NCBI GenBank assembly: GCA_026419775.2
Contig: JAOPGA020000904.1
Coordinates: 33,162-97,161 of the forward strand
Source of the DNA: Acrasis kona
Taxonomy: Eukaryota > Heterolobosea > Eutetramitea > Acrasida > Acrasidae
Direction of reading: 5' to 3'
Length of the DNA stretch: 64,000 nucleotides
Numbering within the stretch: position 1 is the first letter of the stretch; every line of letters begins with the position of its first letter. Position numbers and translations under genes: made by a program. Below, one piece after another: positions 23,398 to 34,690 of the stretch. The notes beneath the pieces were generated by a model that searched no databases, had not been told where the DNA came from, and worked only from the letters and a program-made list of their open reading frames with translations.

Positions 23398-24711
23398 TTA
23401 TTTTATGGCTGGAGTAGACTCTGGGAGAGATGTTCCAACTAGATTATCTTGAGTGGCAAGAAGATCATCTCGCGATACAATTACATAGTCAATATTTGGT
23501 ATGTTTGCACAACAAAATACTTTTAAAATAAAACAATTATCTATGTTCGCTAATCCTGTTAATGAAACATTGTTGCAGTATTCCAAACCAACTAGCATCA
23601 CTCTGCCCAGATGCTTGAAACTATCATCAGTTACTCCGTTAGCGTGCAATAAGTACAACGATTTTATCCCTCTTAAATAATGCAGTCCCACATTGGTGAT
23701 TAAACGACCATCCATGCGTAAATTTAAAATGCCTGCTAAATAAGACAAACCAACATCTGTTATTTTATGTGATTCTTCCAAATCCAAAATCTCTATGCCT
23801 CTTAGGTAAGATAGTCCCTCATCGGTAATGTTTTTTCCGTGGGCCTCGAGAGAACGAATGCCCTTTAGATAAGAGTAGCCTACGTCTGTTATATTTTTGC
23901 ATTGATTTATACCGAGCGTGTCGATGCCTTCGAGATAAGATAAACCAACATCAGTTATGTTACTCCAGTGAGCGAACAAGACACTGATGCCCTTTAAATA
24001 AGAGAATCCTTTGTCAGTAACCAAAACATTAAACGTAATGTCCAATGTGTGGATGCCTGTTAGATAAGACAAACCAACATCTGTTAACTGGATGCAGTTA
24101 CTAATGTCTAATTTCCAAATACCACTCAAATTTGATATTCCAGCATCCGTGATCACTTCCGCGCTGGAAAAGTCTACAGTTAGTACACGGATGCCATTCA
24201 AGTAGGAAAGTCCATGGTCATTCATACGAGATCCGATCATCGTCAATTTTTGTATTCCTTTCAAGTGTTTAAATCCCTCTGCACTTATATTTGTGCAGTT
24301 CAATAGTTGTAGATGCTTGAGGCCCCTAAGATGAAAGAGTCCTTTATTGGTGATATTGTTGCAATCAAACATGTTTAAATTGCATATGCCTCTTAATTGA
24401 GACCCATTTACATCACCTTCTCTAGTAGGAAAAATTCTTCCAAGATCGTCATCTGTGGTCTCGGGGCTAACTGTATAATTTTTATTAGAATTAATTATAG
24501 TGTTGCTCCTATAAGATTCAACTGCCTTGCATGTTGTAGAAAAATTCAACCATGCATTTGTTTTAAGAAATAAACTTATCAAAATAAGTGCATCCTCTCC
24601 AACATCTAGAAGGCATTTCACTACGATGTTTTCTTTACATGTTCGTTTACGTTTCAGGTCACGGTCGTCAACCTCTTGAGGACGTCTGGATTCTGATTCA
24701 AAACAGGTCAT
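23398..24711 (-). CDS. Leucine-rich-repeat protein, F-box/AMN1-like
   Basis: 437 residues, single exon. After a basic N-terminus and a helix-rich segment (about 25-70, VGEDALILISLFLKTNAWLN ... STTCKAVESY) that could be a divergent F-box, about a dozen LRRs of 23-24 residues follow with consensus ITDVGLSYLxGIxxLxI, the cysteine-containing/AMN1 style of ubiquitin-ligase adaptors. Repeats are unusually uniform (NITDVGLSYLEGI, KITDVGLSYLAGI, NITDEGLSYLRGI). The likely role is substrate binding, possibly in an SCF complex; this rests on architecture alone. It borders the transposon-rich gap. Confidence 0.8.
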   Translation of the reverse strand: MTCFESESRRPQEVDDRDLKRKRTCKENIVVKCLLDVGEDALILISLFLKTNAWLNFSTTCKAVESYRSNTIINSNKNYTVSPETTDDDLGRIFPTREGDVNGSQLRGICNLNMFDCNNITNKGLFHLRGLKHLQLLNCTNISAEGFKHLKGIQKLTMIGSRMNDHGLSYLNGIRVLTVDFSSAEVITDAGISNLSGIWKLDISNCIQLTDVGLSYLTGIHTLDITFNVLVTDKGFSYLKGISVLFAHWSNITDVGLSYLEGIDTLGINQCKNITDVGYSYLKGIRSLEAHGKNITDEGLSYLRGIEILDLEESHKITDVGLSYLAGILNLRMDGRLITNVGLHYLRGIKSLYLLHANGVTDDSFKHLGRVMLVGLEYCNNVSLTGLANIDNCFILKVFCCANIPNIDYVIVSRDDLLATQDNLVGTSLPESTPAIK

Positions 24712-25216
24712 CAGTTTGCTAAGATTACAATTTTCAAAACTAACTCAGATAATAAGTTCATCGGTTGAGGTCGATGAAGGATAATATTCACGTATTTGCG
24801 TGAGGTCTAAACTAAATACGACACGTGAAGAGAAAAGTCCCGTCGTGATAAATAGATTTGTTATTTCAAACACACGAAGAGAAGGAGGAAATCAACATAC
24901 CATGCTGAAAATATCGGTTTTTTGCCACTTGATAATCTACATAAAAGACTGCAGCGAACAAATCACCAACAACAAGCAAGCATAGAGTTTATTCGGAACG
25001 TCAGGTCGCTTCACACTGCGGGAGCAAATACTCTTCGTCGTTTGGTCGACTCGTCATAGATTCATCATCTACATAATTTTTTGACCTGTGTACACTACAG
25101 TTTGATAAATAAATATTGAAGGATTTTCTTATTTAATAGTAAGTTGATGTAATGTGTTGTGAGAATTTGTTTATTGCAAGTTGAACATAGGAAAGCTCTA
25201 TAGATTGTATTGAAGG
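24712..25216. other. 505-bp intergenic stretch
   Basis: Divergent upstream region between the LRR gene and the small ORF at 25217. A 61-codon open frame at 24800-24985 starts at a non-ATG codon and shows no domain. I see no RNA gene or repeat. Confidence 0.4.
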
Positions 25217-25435
25217 ATGGTTTTGAACCTTAAACGTCATCTCTACCGGATTCTTGCAGAGAAAGTAGCCTACTCGGATGAGTTGAAATCAATTTTTGCA
25301 ATTGCAGAAAGAGTGAGAAAGGGAGAGAGGCCGATCGTCGATAACGATCTCAGCCTCATGAAGAAAATCAAATACCATCATTCAGATTACAAAAAGACTT
25401 CACGTCATCAAATATTTATTGAATCAACAGCATGA
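25217..25435 (+). CDS. Small basic protein, unknown
   Basis: 72 residues from ATG to TGA, rich in Lys, Arg and His (LKRHLYRILAEKVAYSDELK, IAERVRKGERPIVDNDLSLM). A helical N-terminal half and a charged C-terminus, without signal peptide or membrane span. The size and charge resemble small mitochondrial or ribosomal accessory proteins but nothing specific is recognised. It ends 27 bp from the end of the convergent RME-8-like gene. Confidence 0.5.
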   Translation: MVLNLKRHLYRILAEKVAYSDELKSIFAIAERVRKGERPIVDNDLSLMKKIKYHHSDYKKTSRHQIFIESTA

Positions 25436-25462
25436 TAGATTTCCAAGTAATAATAAAAATAT

Positions 25463-28400
25463 TTAATCATCAAAATCAGAATCGTCGCTCGAATCATCTT
25501 CTTCATTATGAATGGCTCCTCTTCTTCCACCTATCGCAGCAAACAAGTCATTCTCCAGACTTGGTTGAGAAGTCTTCTTTTCGCTCTCTATGCTCGAAGT
25601 CGAATCAGTCTTCTTCAGCACTGTTCCCCTTCTAATCTGTAGCAACAAGTCGTCTCTACCAGGCGCTACATTTGGTGGTGATGCTATAGGAGGAGGTGGC
25701 GGCATGTTTTGTGGTGGAGGTGGTGGCATGTTTTGTAATGGAGGAGGAGGTGGCGGTATATTTTGTGGTGGAGGAGGTGGCGGTGGTATATTTTGTGGTG
25801 CTGGAGGAACAGCAGAGAATGAAGGAGGAGGTGGTAAGTTGTTCTGAACTGGCGGCGGAGGCACCACAGCTTTAAGTGATGGAGGTGGTGGCGGGGGTGT
25901 TGAAGTAACTATGACTGGCGTTGGAGCAGCAGACGTCGATACAACAGCTGCATCAACTGGTGGTGCAGCTACAGAAGTAGAAGGTATTTGTGGAAGCATC
26001 AAGCTATGTTTACGAGTACTGGTGATGATTGGAGCATCGAATTCAACAGCCGTAGGTAGAGATACCACTGGAGGAGGTACCACTTGTTCGTGACTGTTAG
26101 TATTAACGTACGTGCTTCTTCTAACATCTCTTTCTTTTGTGGTGGTCACCAGTGCATCTTCGAACAAAATCTTTTTTTGTTTCAAATTTTCCTCTCTCTT
26201 ATCAATGTGTATGTTCATGTACGCTAATGTAGAGGAAGTGACTGGTGGTTGTAATAACATCTTTTTCAATTCCATCACATCCAAATCGGATGCAGATGCG
26301 ATCTGACCATTTGCGTCCAAATTAGCCAAATTTGGATTCTTGGGCAACAAGTATTTACATAACTGCAAGCACTTGTTCTTGGTGGTATATCCCTTGGTCG
26401 CATTCACAATCATGTCGAATGCCTTTTCTGCGAAATGCATCGCAAAGTAATCTGCAATCTTCACATTGCCATAACATGCTCTAGAAATGGTATCTAATAG
26501 CATGTCAGTGTGATCGGGTTGACTTTGGATGGCATCTAAAAATAGATCACATGCCACATTCGCCACATTACTGATTTGTTCCAAACAATTAGCATCAAAA
26601 GTGCACTTGGATATGCATTGTAATAAACTCCACGAGGCAATCGAATCGCGCTCGTTGTAACATTTTTGTAATAATTCAGGAATGTGAGATGCGGAATTAG
26701 ACACCATCTGAGTGTTATGATAACCAGCACCTCCCAAACAAGTCAACAAACTAGCACAAACGTCTCGTTGATCGGATAAATTTTGTGGTTGAGCGGACAA
26801 TAATGATCCAATAAAAGAATCCGAAACGGGATAACTCTCCCCTCTATTGGCGTACACGCTCACATAGACGCCTTGTACACAAAATGGTAATTTGTAATCA
26901 ATTTGATTCAAATTCAAATTAGATTGTAAAGAATCTTTTAGTAATTGTTTCATGTCATCGTTCCAAATGAACTCTGGATACTGATGAGCTCTGGAGTAGA
27001 TTGGAATGGCGTCGATGGGATCTTGCTTCATTACCATTGCAATCACGTGGGGAACGAATTTACCGACCACATCCAAATGTAACGATCCCATCACAAATGC
27101 ACATTTCATCCTGAGCAAAGTGGACGCGGACGTGCAGAATAGGTGCATTAGTATGGGTAACAATCCGTTGGTTTCGCAAATTTCGATCGGTGATTGTAAT
27201 GTCATGTTGGATGAGATGGCGTCTTGGTTGACCAACATGTGATACAACAACGTGACATTGGCTTCCACCATCCACTCGTCATCCACCAGATATCGATTGA
27301 TGAGCGTCAGAATCATGTTCATGATTCCAGATTTGTGTAGATGCGATTTGACCGAATTGGAATTATTCTCATTTTCGCTCACCAGAGAATAGAACAGAAC
27401 GCTCAGGGCATCTCTGGCATCAGTGGATTCGATTTGTTCGGCGTGAATGATGCACACTTCCAATGTGTCCAAATGATTTTTGAGTTGGCTGCGGGAAATT
27501 GCAACATCTCTACAAATCAGTTCCAAGCTCTTAACGGCAACGCATACGTGTTGAGTGTCCCTCGTAATCAACGAACAAATTTCGTCAATGAAAATCTTGA
27601 GGTCAACCTGATCGGGCAACAATTCCCCGCGACCCATCAAATTATATTGATTACAAAAAGACACCACAACTCATGGGTTCGTGATCGTGAGAGTGATATT
27701 TGAAATCGTGAATCAATTGAACATCAAATCCATTTCCCATCATCATGTTCAATCTCAACGAATGTAAAAATTCCAACAATTCATTTCTGGAATCTTGATT
27801 CCACATTACAGTAATTGTGGATTCGTCTTGATTGAACAATTCGTAAAATTCAGAATCGCCACGATTCATTAGACAAGCACACAAGTGATCCGGCAATAGC
27901 GTTCGTAGGGAACGATCGACTATCAAGTTGACGGAGACGGATGAATCGTCATTTGGTAATCTCCATCCGGCCATTCTCCTGGTTGACCGAGATCCCTTTA
28001 ATGCAATTTCAGAATCAGATGCATTTAGTGCATGTATCAAAGTACATACCAACGCACCGCTGGTCAACGCTCGTTCTTGTAAAGAAGGATCTTTGAATAG
28101 ACTACTCAAGGTATCCAAGGAAATACTTATGCATTCCTTGGTCGTTTCGTTGTAGGGCAACATGCATAGAGATACAACGGATTTCATGAGCGTTAAGCTC
28201 TGTTGAAGTTGACCGCTGCTTGATTCGTGATAATTTTGACTCACGAACAAAATCAATTTCACACATTGAGAAGCTACGTGAGCTAATTGATCCCTTGGAT
28301 CGCTCAAATGAGCCAATGTGTAATCATCACCAGGCGTCATGAATGGATTGGCACCAGATGATGACATTTGATTTCCGTCGTAATCTACATTGTTGTCTTC

Positions 28401-31400
28401 TTCTGGCATGTTGACTGCCATGGTGTCCTCTCTTTCATGATGTAGAGATTTACGCGCCAAATCTTTTTGTAAGATCGCAATTTTACGATTTTCGAAATAA
28501 TTTTGTAATTTATCATTCGGAGTGATTCCATCGGGAGATGACTCTGGTGGATTGGATGATAATTTGAAACTAATTTTATCAAAGATTGAAATGATGGGAT
28601 TGATCACATTTCCTTTGATCAACCCGACGGAATTCTCTTTTGATAATTTCATCAATTGATGGATCAATTCCAAAATTTCATGTTGCAAATGCAATTGGTC
28701 CGAATCAACCAGACAATTACAACATTTCAAAATCACCGCAAAATGAGACGAGAAGGATTTGAATGTGGTGTGATCCGTGTGGTTCATCACCAACAATAAA
28801 CATCTCAAGCATTTACTGGCATGATCCCAATTTTGTTTGGTGATGGATTGATCTAATTGCAAAATCAACTCATCTTGTAAAATGGTTGCATCTTGAATTT
28901 TGAAATCGGATGGCCATGTGGATGTGTCCATCAGATTGTTCAAATAATAATGTGCACAAACTGGTTCGTCCATCAATCGTTCGTAAATCACGGGTTGCCT
29001 TAGCGGTTCGTATTGATAAATTGCATTTTGATCTTGAGAGATGACATTTATGAAATTCGATAAATGACTCGAAATGATGTTCTTCAAATCACATCTCATT
29101 TTTGCGTTCCATATAATGTCGGGAGTACAAATGTCTTGTGCTTGATAAGCGGTGCAGAAATCTTGTACGCTCCATGTGTCCAATCTGTAAATTAGCTGAT
29201 CGGGTAAAATGTCGGACAATATACTTGTCTCGCTGCTCTGTGCTCGATGTGCGTATTGTAAAATTTGAACCATGTCTTCGATGCTCGATCCATCGTATAA
29301 AAATAGCAAATAGAACAATCCAGTTCGGTACAGTTCGGGAATCAAATCATCATTGTACATGATGAGTGATTTCAAAAGTTGAGTGATGAAAATAAACATA
29401 TTTCCGTGATCTCCGAAAAGTAACAATTGAATCAAATGTGGAATAATGTTGGGCGTGCTCAAAATGTTTTTTGCGACTGGCATGGGAACGATGATGCGAT
29501 CTTTGTGATCCATGTCGGGATGATGAGTCAAAACTCCTAATAGGATTCTGACGCTGCTTTGAATTACGGTGACGTGAATGTTGGGTTGATCGGAAATGCG
29601 ATTGGGGTTGATCGAATTGTGTTCTTGGTAATTGAGAGCCGACATGATTAGTGGTGTGGTTGAGTCGATGGTTCCGTTCAAGTCAACTTTGTCCGGAACA
29701 TCCGGAAGTTGACCATGGATCATTGAAATGTAACCCAAAATAATTTGTATTCCTCCGAAGCGCACAAAACTTTCGATATTCTCCGAGTTGACCAGTAATT
29801 GACGAACGAAATTTAACACGTCCACCAAAACCAACATTCGTTGGTATTGTGACTGGACCTGATGACTTCGGTCCTTTAAAAGTTCGCAAATGTGGTGCAT
29901 GTATGGATAAGGTCCAATCTCTTGTTTGTGGAACATGTAAACGCATGTGGCAACTCTCAAACATAAACACACCATGGCGTCGCTGGGACTCAACATGATT
30001 TGATCGTGTAATTGTTCTATAAAGTCGACGGGATTGTCGACTACTGCATCGTCACCCCATCCCATGTCGAAACGAGGTGATAGGAAGAAACGTAAATAGT
30101 ATTTACCGACTTGAGGTTCGTTCGAAAGACATTCGTAACTAATGTTGAATTCTTCGTGGTTCCAAACTACGTTTTCTGGTAATTTGTCATTTTGTGAAAT
30201 TTCTGTTTGTAACCTGGTGATCAGTTCTTTTTGCGTGCGTTCGTCCCATATTAAATTTGCACTTGATGTTTTTGACTCTGGACCCATTACGCTAGAGAAG
30301 AGCATTTTCCAATTCTGGGATAATTTGTTATAGGGTTGGACTGGAATTTGAACTTCGCTGGAACCTTGAATCTTTTTTATCAATCCATGTTGAGTGTTTT
30401 TCGTGTCGTTGAATAATGTTAATTTTTTGATAAGGGTGGGAGAGAAGATTCTTCGAAGAAGGAACATGGCTTCTTTGTAGCCTTCTGATAGGTAACCAAC
30501 ATTTTCGGCATTGACGGCGGCTCTAATCGGATCTTGTTCCCCGGAACTGGCCAATAAAATTTGTTGTAAAAGTTGAACTGTGTGAACTGCTCTATATTTT
30601 ACATTTCGGTGCGCCTTCTCGTCTTCTCCATATTGTAAAACTACTCTTAAAAGTAAGGCTGCATTGTAACGAAGTGAGAGACTGGGCGAGTCGAAACTCA
30701 AAGTGAATAAATCATCCGCATGAGATCTACAATATTGGACCAACCGAACGAACACATGACGATCGGTACTATAGGCACCCGAAAACATCAGGTTCTCAAG
30801 TAAACTTAATACGGAATGATATGCTAATGTGAAACCGTTCTTTCCGATCGATTGGATTCTTGTTGATAAAAAGTGATCGAAAATTACATTCATTGGATCT
30901 CTTTCTGGGGTCGGCTGGAATAAATTGATTTTGTTTGTTAATTCCTTCTTGTTATTTTTGCGTTCGTATAACTGATCGACGCTGAACCGAAGTACTTGCG
31001 AACACATGTAAATGACCATGGGGTCCGACGAGGATCGTAATGGGTACAAAACTCTCAAAAGCTGTTCTAGGATATCTTTCTTCTGTACATCTTCGAAAAC
31101 CTCAGGTAAGATTAGTAGCCTCTGCATGCAAGAGAGGACCAGAATGTACAAGTCGTTGAGATTTGTTTGGTTCTTGCCTGCATCGCTGGATACAAGGTGC
31201 CTCAGCATAGCCAACAGCGATTGAAACGCCTTTCTCTCCTTCGATGAATGTTTTTGATTAATTTGTATGTGTTGTGAAAAATGTTTTAATTGGTAATTAT
31301 CAATAAACTCTAAAAGTACAACCTTCCACGATTCTGGTTGGGACATTTGTTGTGGCTTGATCGCGACCGATAACCAAGTAATGATGTAGTCGTCATAATC

Positions 31401-32460
31401 TGCAGATACAAAGTTTGGATGTCCAACACGTATTCCATTCAAGGGAATGCTGTTGCGAACATTTAAAAGTAGTTTCGCCCTATCAGCGAGTTCGAGTATT
31501 GAGGTTATTAAATCGTCCATTACTTCTTGGCTATAATGATACTGAAAGTTGGTGTTGTACTCGATGATTAAATTTCGTTCGTCCAGTCTGATTAAATTGT
31601 TAATGTGACCTAGTTTATGCTCGCTTGAAATAATGTCCCCTTCAACGTGCGCTTCAATAATGGTCCTGTCCGTTAATAGAATTCTTCTAGGTATAAGACG
31701 ATCTGGTTGCTTAATTCTATCCACTATGGTGTCATATCTAACAGTAGCAAGTATCTCGCTTGTCAGCTTCTTGAATGGAACTACTTCATTAGAGTTGAAG
31801 ATTTTATAGTCTGCTGGCTCAAAGCGGCCAAGGTAGCGTTCCTGAAGCTCCTTTATTCTTTGAACAATCATTTTGAGTTTATCAATCGAGTCGACTTCGA
31901 ATCTCTGAACATGTCCGTGGGTCAAATGTATTACCAAAGTGGTTTCCTCGGCGTTTACACATTCAATACATGTTATTGTATGGTATGGATGAACTCTTCC
32001 CGCTGCATTTGTTTCGGTAGTAATTGTTTTGTAAGATGTTGAATCGAGGGACAAGACTACTGGAACTTTCTGTAAATGTAAGCGACCATATCATAAATTG
32101 CCTTACCTTCCCACATTTTGTGATTTTCTGGCAATCATATCTTTGAGAGTCGATACTTTTATATGCCGAGAAGAAGTGGGCAAGCAATTCACATCTTGTA
32201 TCTGTCAATAAAGTTTTCTTGTCCTTGGTGTTGTACTCGATTATAACTTGTCTGCTGTGCTCCTGGTCAAACCTCAACGCTCTCACATTGCTCCACTCTA
32301 CACTTCTTTTTATTCCTGGTGGTATTGTTTGTACCAGTTCAAACCCGCTGTTTTTAATAACAAGTATCCTGGGTTTATCCTTAAAGATCTTCGTCTTCAT
32401 AATAACATAGTGTCTACCGAGGATATCATCCCCATACGGAGTGTATGAGGTTTGTGACAT
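25463..32460 (-). CDS. RME-8-like protein without J domain, fused to a WASP/WASH-type VCA tail
   Basis: Exons 32460-32107 and 32069 onward (37-nt intron). About 2320 residues if the reading frame is shifted once at 27651-27660, where an in-frame TAA follows a run of five T. All four RME-8 IWN repeats are visible: NLIWDERTQKEL (~725), DIIWNAKMRCDL (~1103), VMWNQDSRNELLEF (~1540), FIWNDDMKQLL (~1819), with collinear armadillo-like sequence. The DnaJ domain and the GYF segment that sit between repeats in DNAJC13 are missing; no HPD is present. After repeat 4, in the same ORF, come poly-proline blocks, a WH2 (RDDLLLQIRRGTVLKKT) and a connector/acidic end (LFAAIGGRRGAI, DDSSDDSDFDD). RME-8 works on endosomes with retromer; a VCA module activates Arp2/3. 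The single-nucleotide frame break may be sequencing error. Confidence 0.85.
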
Positions 32461-32687
32461 GTCCCCGTCTTGCGAGTATCAGGCTTTGTCAAAATCAATC
32501 CTTCTAATATCTTCCGCAGTCAACCACCAACGAAGATTGACAAAGTATGGTGGCATTGAAGATTCTTTGCGTGCTGTTGGTCGTTACAGTATATTCTTTC
32601 ATCATCGCGGCCAGCATCAAATCTTACGACAGAAATAATTTATAAGAAAAACAACACCAAACAACACAATATATTAAATGTTTTATT

Positions 32688-33599
32688 TTACTCATCCTTT
32701 GTCGTCTCTGCTTCAACTTCTTCCTCCTCTTGCTGTTCGGCACCTTCCTCTCCTTGTGTAGTCGACGTGCGTGGTTTCACAACATATGTTTCCGAAGTAA
32801 ATTTTGGTGGAATTCCAGCGGGCTGCCCAGTTTGCAGACTTGCCTCATGTGCTCTGTAATCCATCTTGGTACCAACCGGAAGATCCAACAAATATATCAA
32901 AGTGTTTCTGATTTTTAGTCTAACTTTTTCATTGTCGGCTGTTCTATTCCATACGCTAATAATGTCATGATCTCTGAGACTCAGCACAACGCCACATAGT
33001 TCATCACCAACGTCAAATTGATCTCCTACGACAGCCAACAGAAGATCCTCCCACAAGCGTGGAGTATACTCCTTCTTTAACCTTATCATCCATTTGCCTC
33101 CCTTTAAGTTGTTCTCATCTTCCCACATTGGTTTTATTCCTTTTCTAAATAAATGATAGTCGCTGGGAAGTGGCATGTCGTTTGGTCTGACAAGATGACT
33201 GTAAAAACCCCAAAACCCATCAACCTGTTTTTTCAATCATTGATCACGAATAAAAAGTTGCTTACGGTTTCAAAATCGCCAATCTTTTTCATGTTCTCTT
33301 CGTATTCCTCGGACCCGCCTCGCTCCTTGCGGAAAAACCAGAAACTGTACGCTGTATGTAAGCTTTGCTTCTTTTTGGAAACGGTGTTATCAAATATTGA
33401 TACATTTGGTTGAGTGTTAGCGGATACAGGGGTTGTAGGGGTGGACGTTTTCTGATCTGCAAACTTTCTTGGTCTATGATTTATTTAAGAGCAATGTTTT
33501 TTACTATACTCACGTATACTTTCTTTTGGTGGCTGGTACAGTTGTCCAACTGTCCCCTTGGGGTGCATCTTGAATAGTATCCTCTTGTGGTTCACTCAT
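32688..33599 (-). CDS. EIF4E2: Cap-binding protein eIF4E2 (4EHP type)
   Basis: Three exons (33599-33514, 33473-33266, 33224-32688) with 40- and 41-nt introns give 276 residues. It follows 4EHP rather than eIF4E1: YSFWFFRKERG, EEYEENMKKIG with Tyr where eIF4E1 has the first cap-stacking Trp, VDGFWGFYSHLVRPND, and KPMWEDENN with the second stacking Trp. An N-terminal Thr/Pro-rich arm and an acidic Gln/Glu tail flank the fold. 4EHP proteins bind the m7G cap but bind eIF4G poorly, so they usually repress translation of selected mRNAs in the cytosol. Confidence 0.93.
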
Positions 33600-34199
33600 T
33601 TTGTTGTGTTTGTGTTGACCTTTACAAGTCTATTATTATTTGTTTGTAATAAAACTAACCAAAATGTTCACTCTGAAACAGGTGAAGACAATCAGCAAGC
33701 GTACAACATTCTTGAATTTATGATTGATAGTCTAATTAATACAAGGTACGAACAAGAAGATATTCTTTGAGCACATTTATAAGCATGTACATTATCTACA
33801 CATAAAACAAGCAAGAAACTATGTGACTACTGGGAAACTTTTTGGTAGCAAATTTATCTCAAAATGTAACTCACAATTGAGTTTAATTTAAGAAATCAGT
33901 TCACAACTTGCATAGAACACACTTAACAATAAAAGGGAAGATTGAGAATAATGCCAGGGCTAACACGTACAACAAAGAGTTCGCGATTTGAATTGCAAGG
34001 TCTTCGTTTGTCCAATTTAGAATATAGGATGTTTATGAGATAATGGCCGTGATGTGTTACGTAATCTGCGAAAGTATATTTCTCTCTAAAATGGAACCTT
34101 CAATAGGCAGAGTTTTTGTTTTTGGTTTGTACTGTGCTGTATTAGGAGCTTGTGTTATTAATAAACGGCATTCATCAAAAGTATTTTTTAACAAACGTT
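33600..34199. other. 600-bp intergenic stretch with weak ORFs
   Basis: Divergent region between eIF4E2 and the LITAF gene. The plus strand has an open segment without ATG ending EFMIDSLINTRYEQEDIL (TGA 33768) and a 76-codon ATG frame at 34043 (MAVMCYVICESIFLSKMEPS) with two hydrophobic stretches that runs out of frame into the LITAF start. Neither is convincing. Confidence 0.3.
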
Positions 34200-34621
34200 A
34201 TGGACCAACAACAGTACCCACCACAGCAACAACAACAATACCCACCACAGCAACAACAGTTCGTTGGTGTTAGTCCTCAGGCTTCTAATGTAACCTACGT
34301 TGTTACAAATCAAAATAGCTTTGGAACAACGTATGTTTTAGTTTTTTATTAAATCCTCACACGTAGGTAGACCCTGCGCTTTTACTTGCTCTAATTGTGG
34401 GTATCAAGGGCAAACATATACGTCAACTGAAGTTGGAGCATTCGCTATCTTAATGGCTCTCGTTTTGTTCGTTCTAGGATTCTGGTGCTGCTGCTGGTAA
34501 GATTATTCAGTGTAATTTTATTAAAATTGTTAGGATTCCTTTGGTGCTAGACGGCTGCAAGGATACATCCCACTCATGCCCACAATGCAAACGTGTTGTA
34601 GGAACCAAAACTGTTATGTAA
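34200..34621 (+). CDS. LITAF-domain protein
   Basis: Three exons (34200-34330, 34371-34496, 34534-34621; introns 40 and 37 nt) give 114 residues. A Gln/Pro/Tyr-rich N-terminus (MDQQQYPPQQQQQYPPQQ) is followed by the LITAF module: CSNCG zinc knuckle, a hydrophobic membrane-inserting loop (VGAFAILMALVLFVLGFWCC) and the second knuckle (HSCPQCKRVVG). LITAF proteins lie on the cytosolic face of late endosomes and lysosomes as monotopic zinc proteins. The first intron uses the second of two tandem TAG acceptors; the first would bring a stop into frame. Confidence 0.92.
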
Positions 34622-34690
34622 AACAAATAAAATTGAGCCATATTTTGTTAATTGTTATGAAGCGTAAAAACTAACATGAAACACTGTTTA

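Noticed and set aside
25590-25847. Glycine-rich plus-strand ORF
   Set aside because: Antisense shadow of the poly-proline region of the RME-8-like gene.
27651-27667. Two separate genes split at the TAA in the RME-8-like locus
   Set aside because: RME-8 similarity continues on both sides of the stop within a few residues, and IWN repeat 4 lies in the second ORF.
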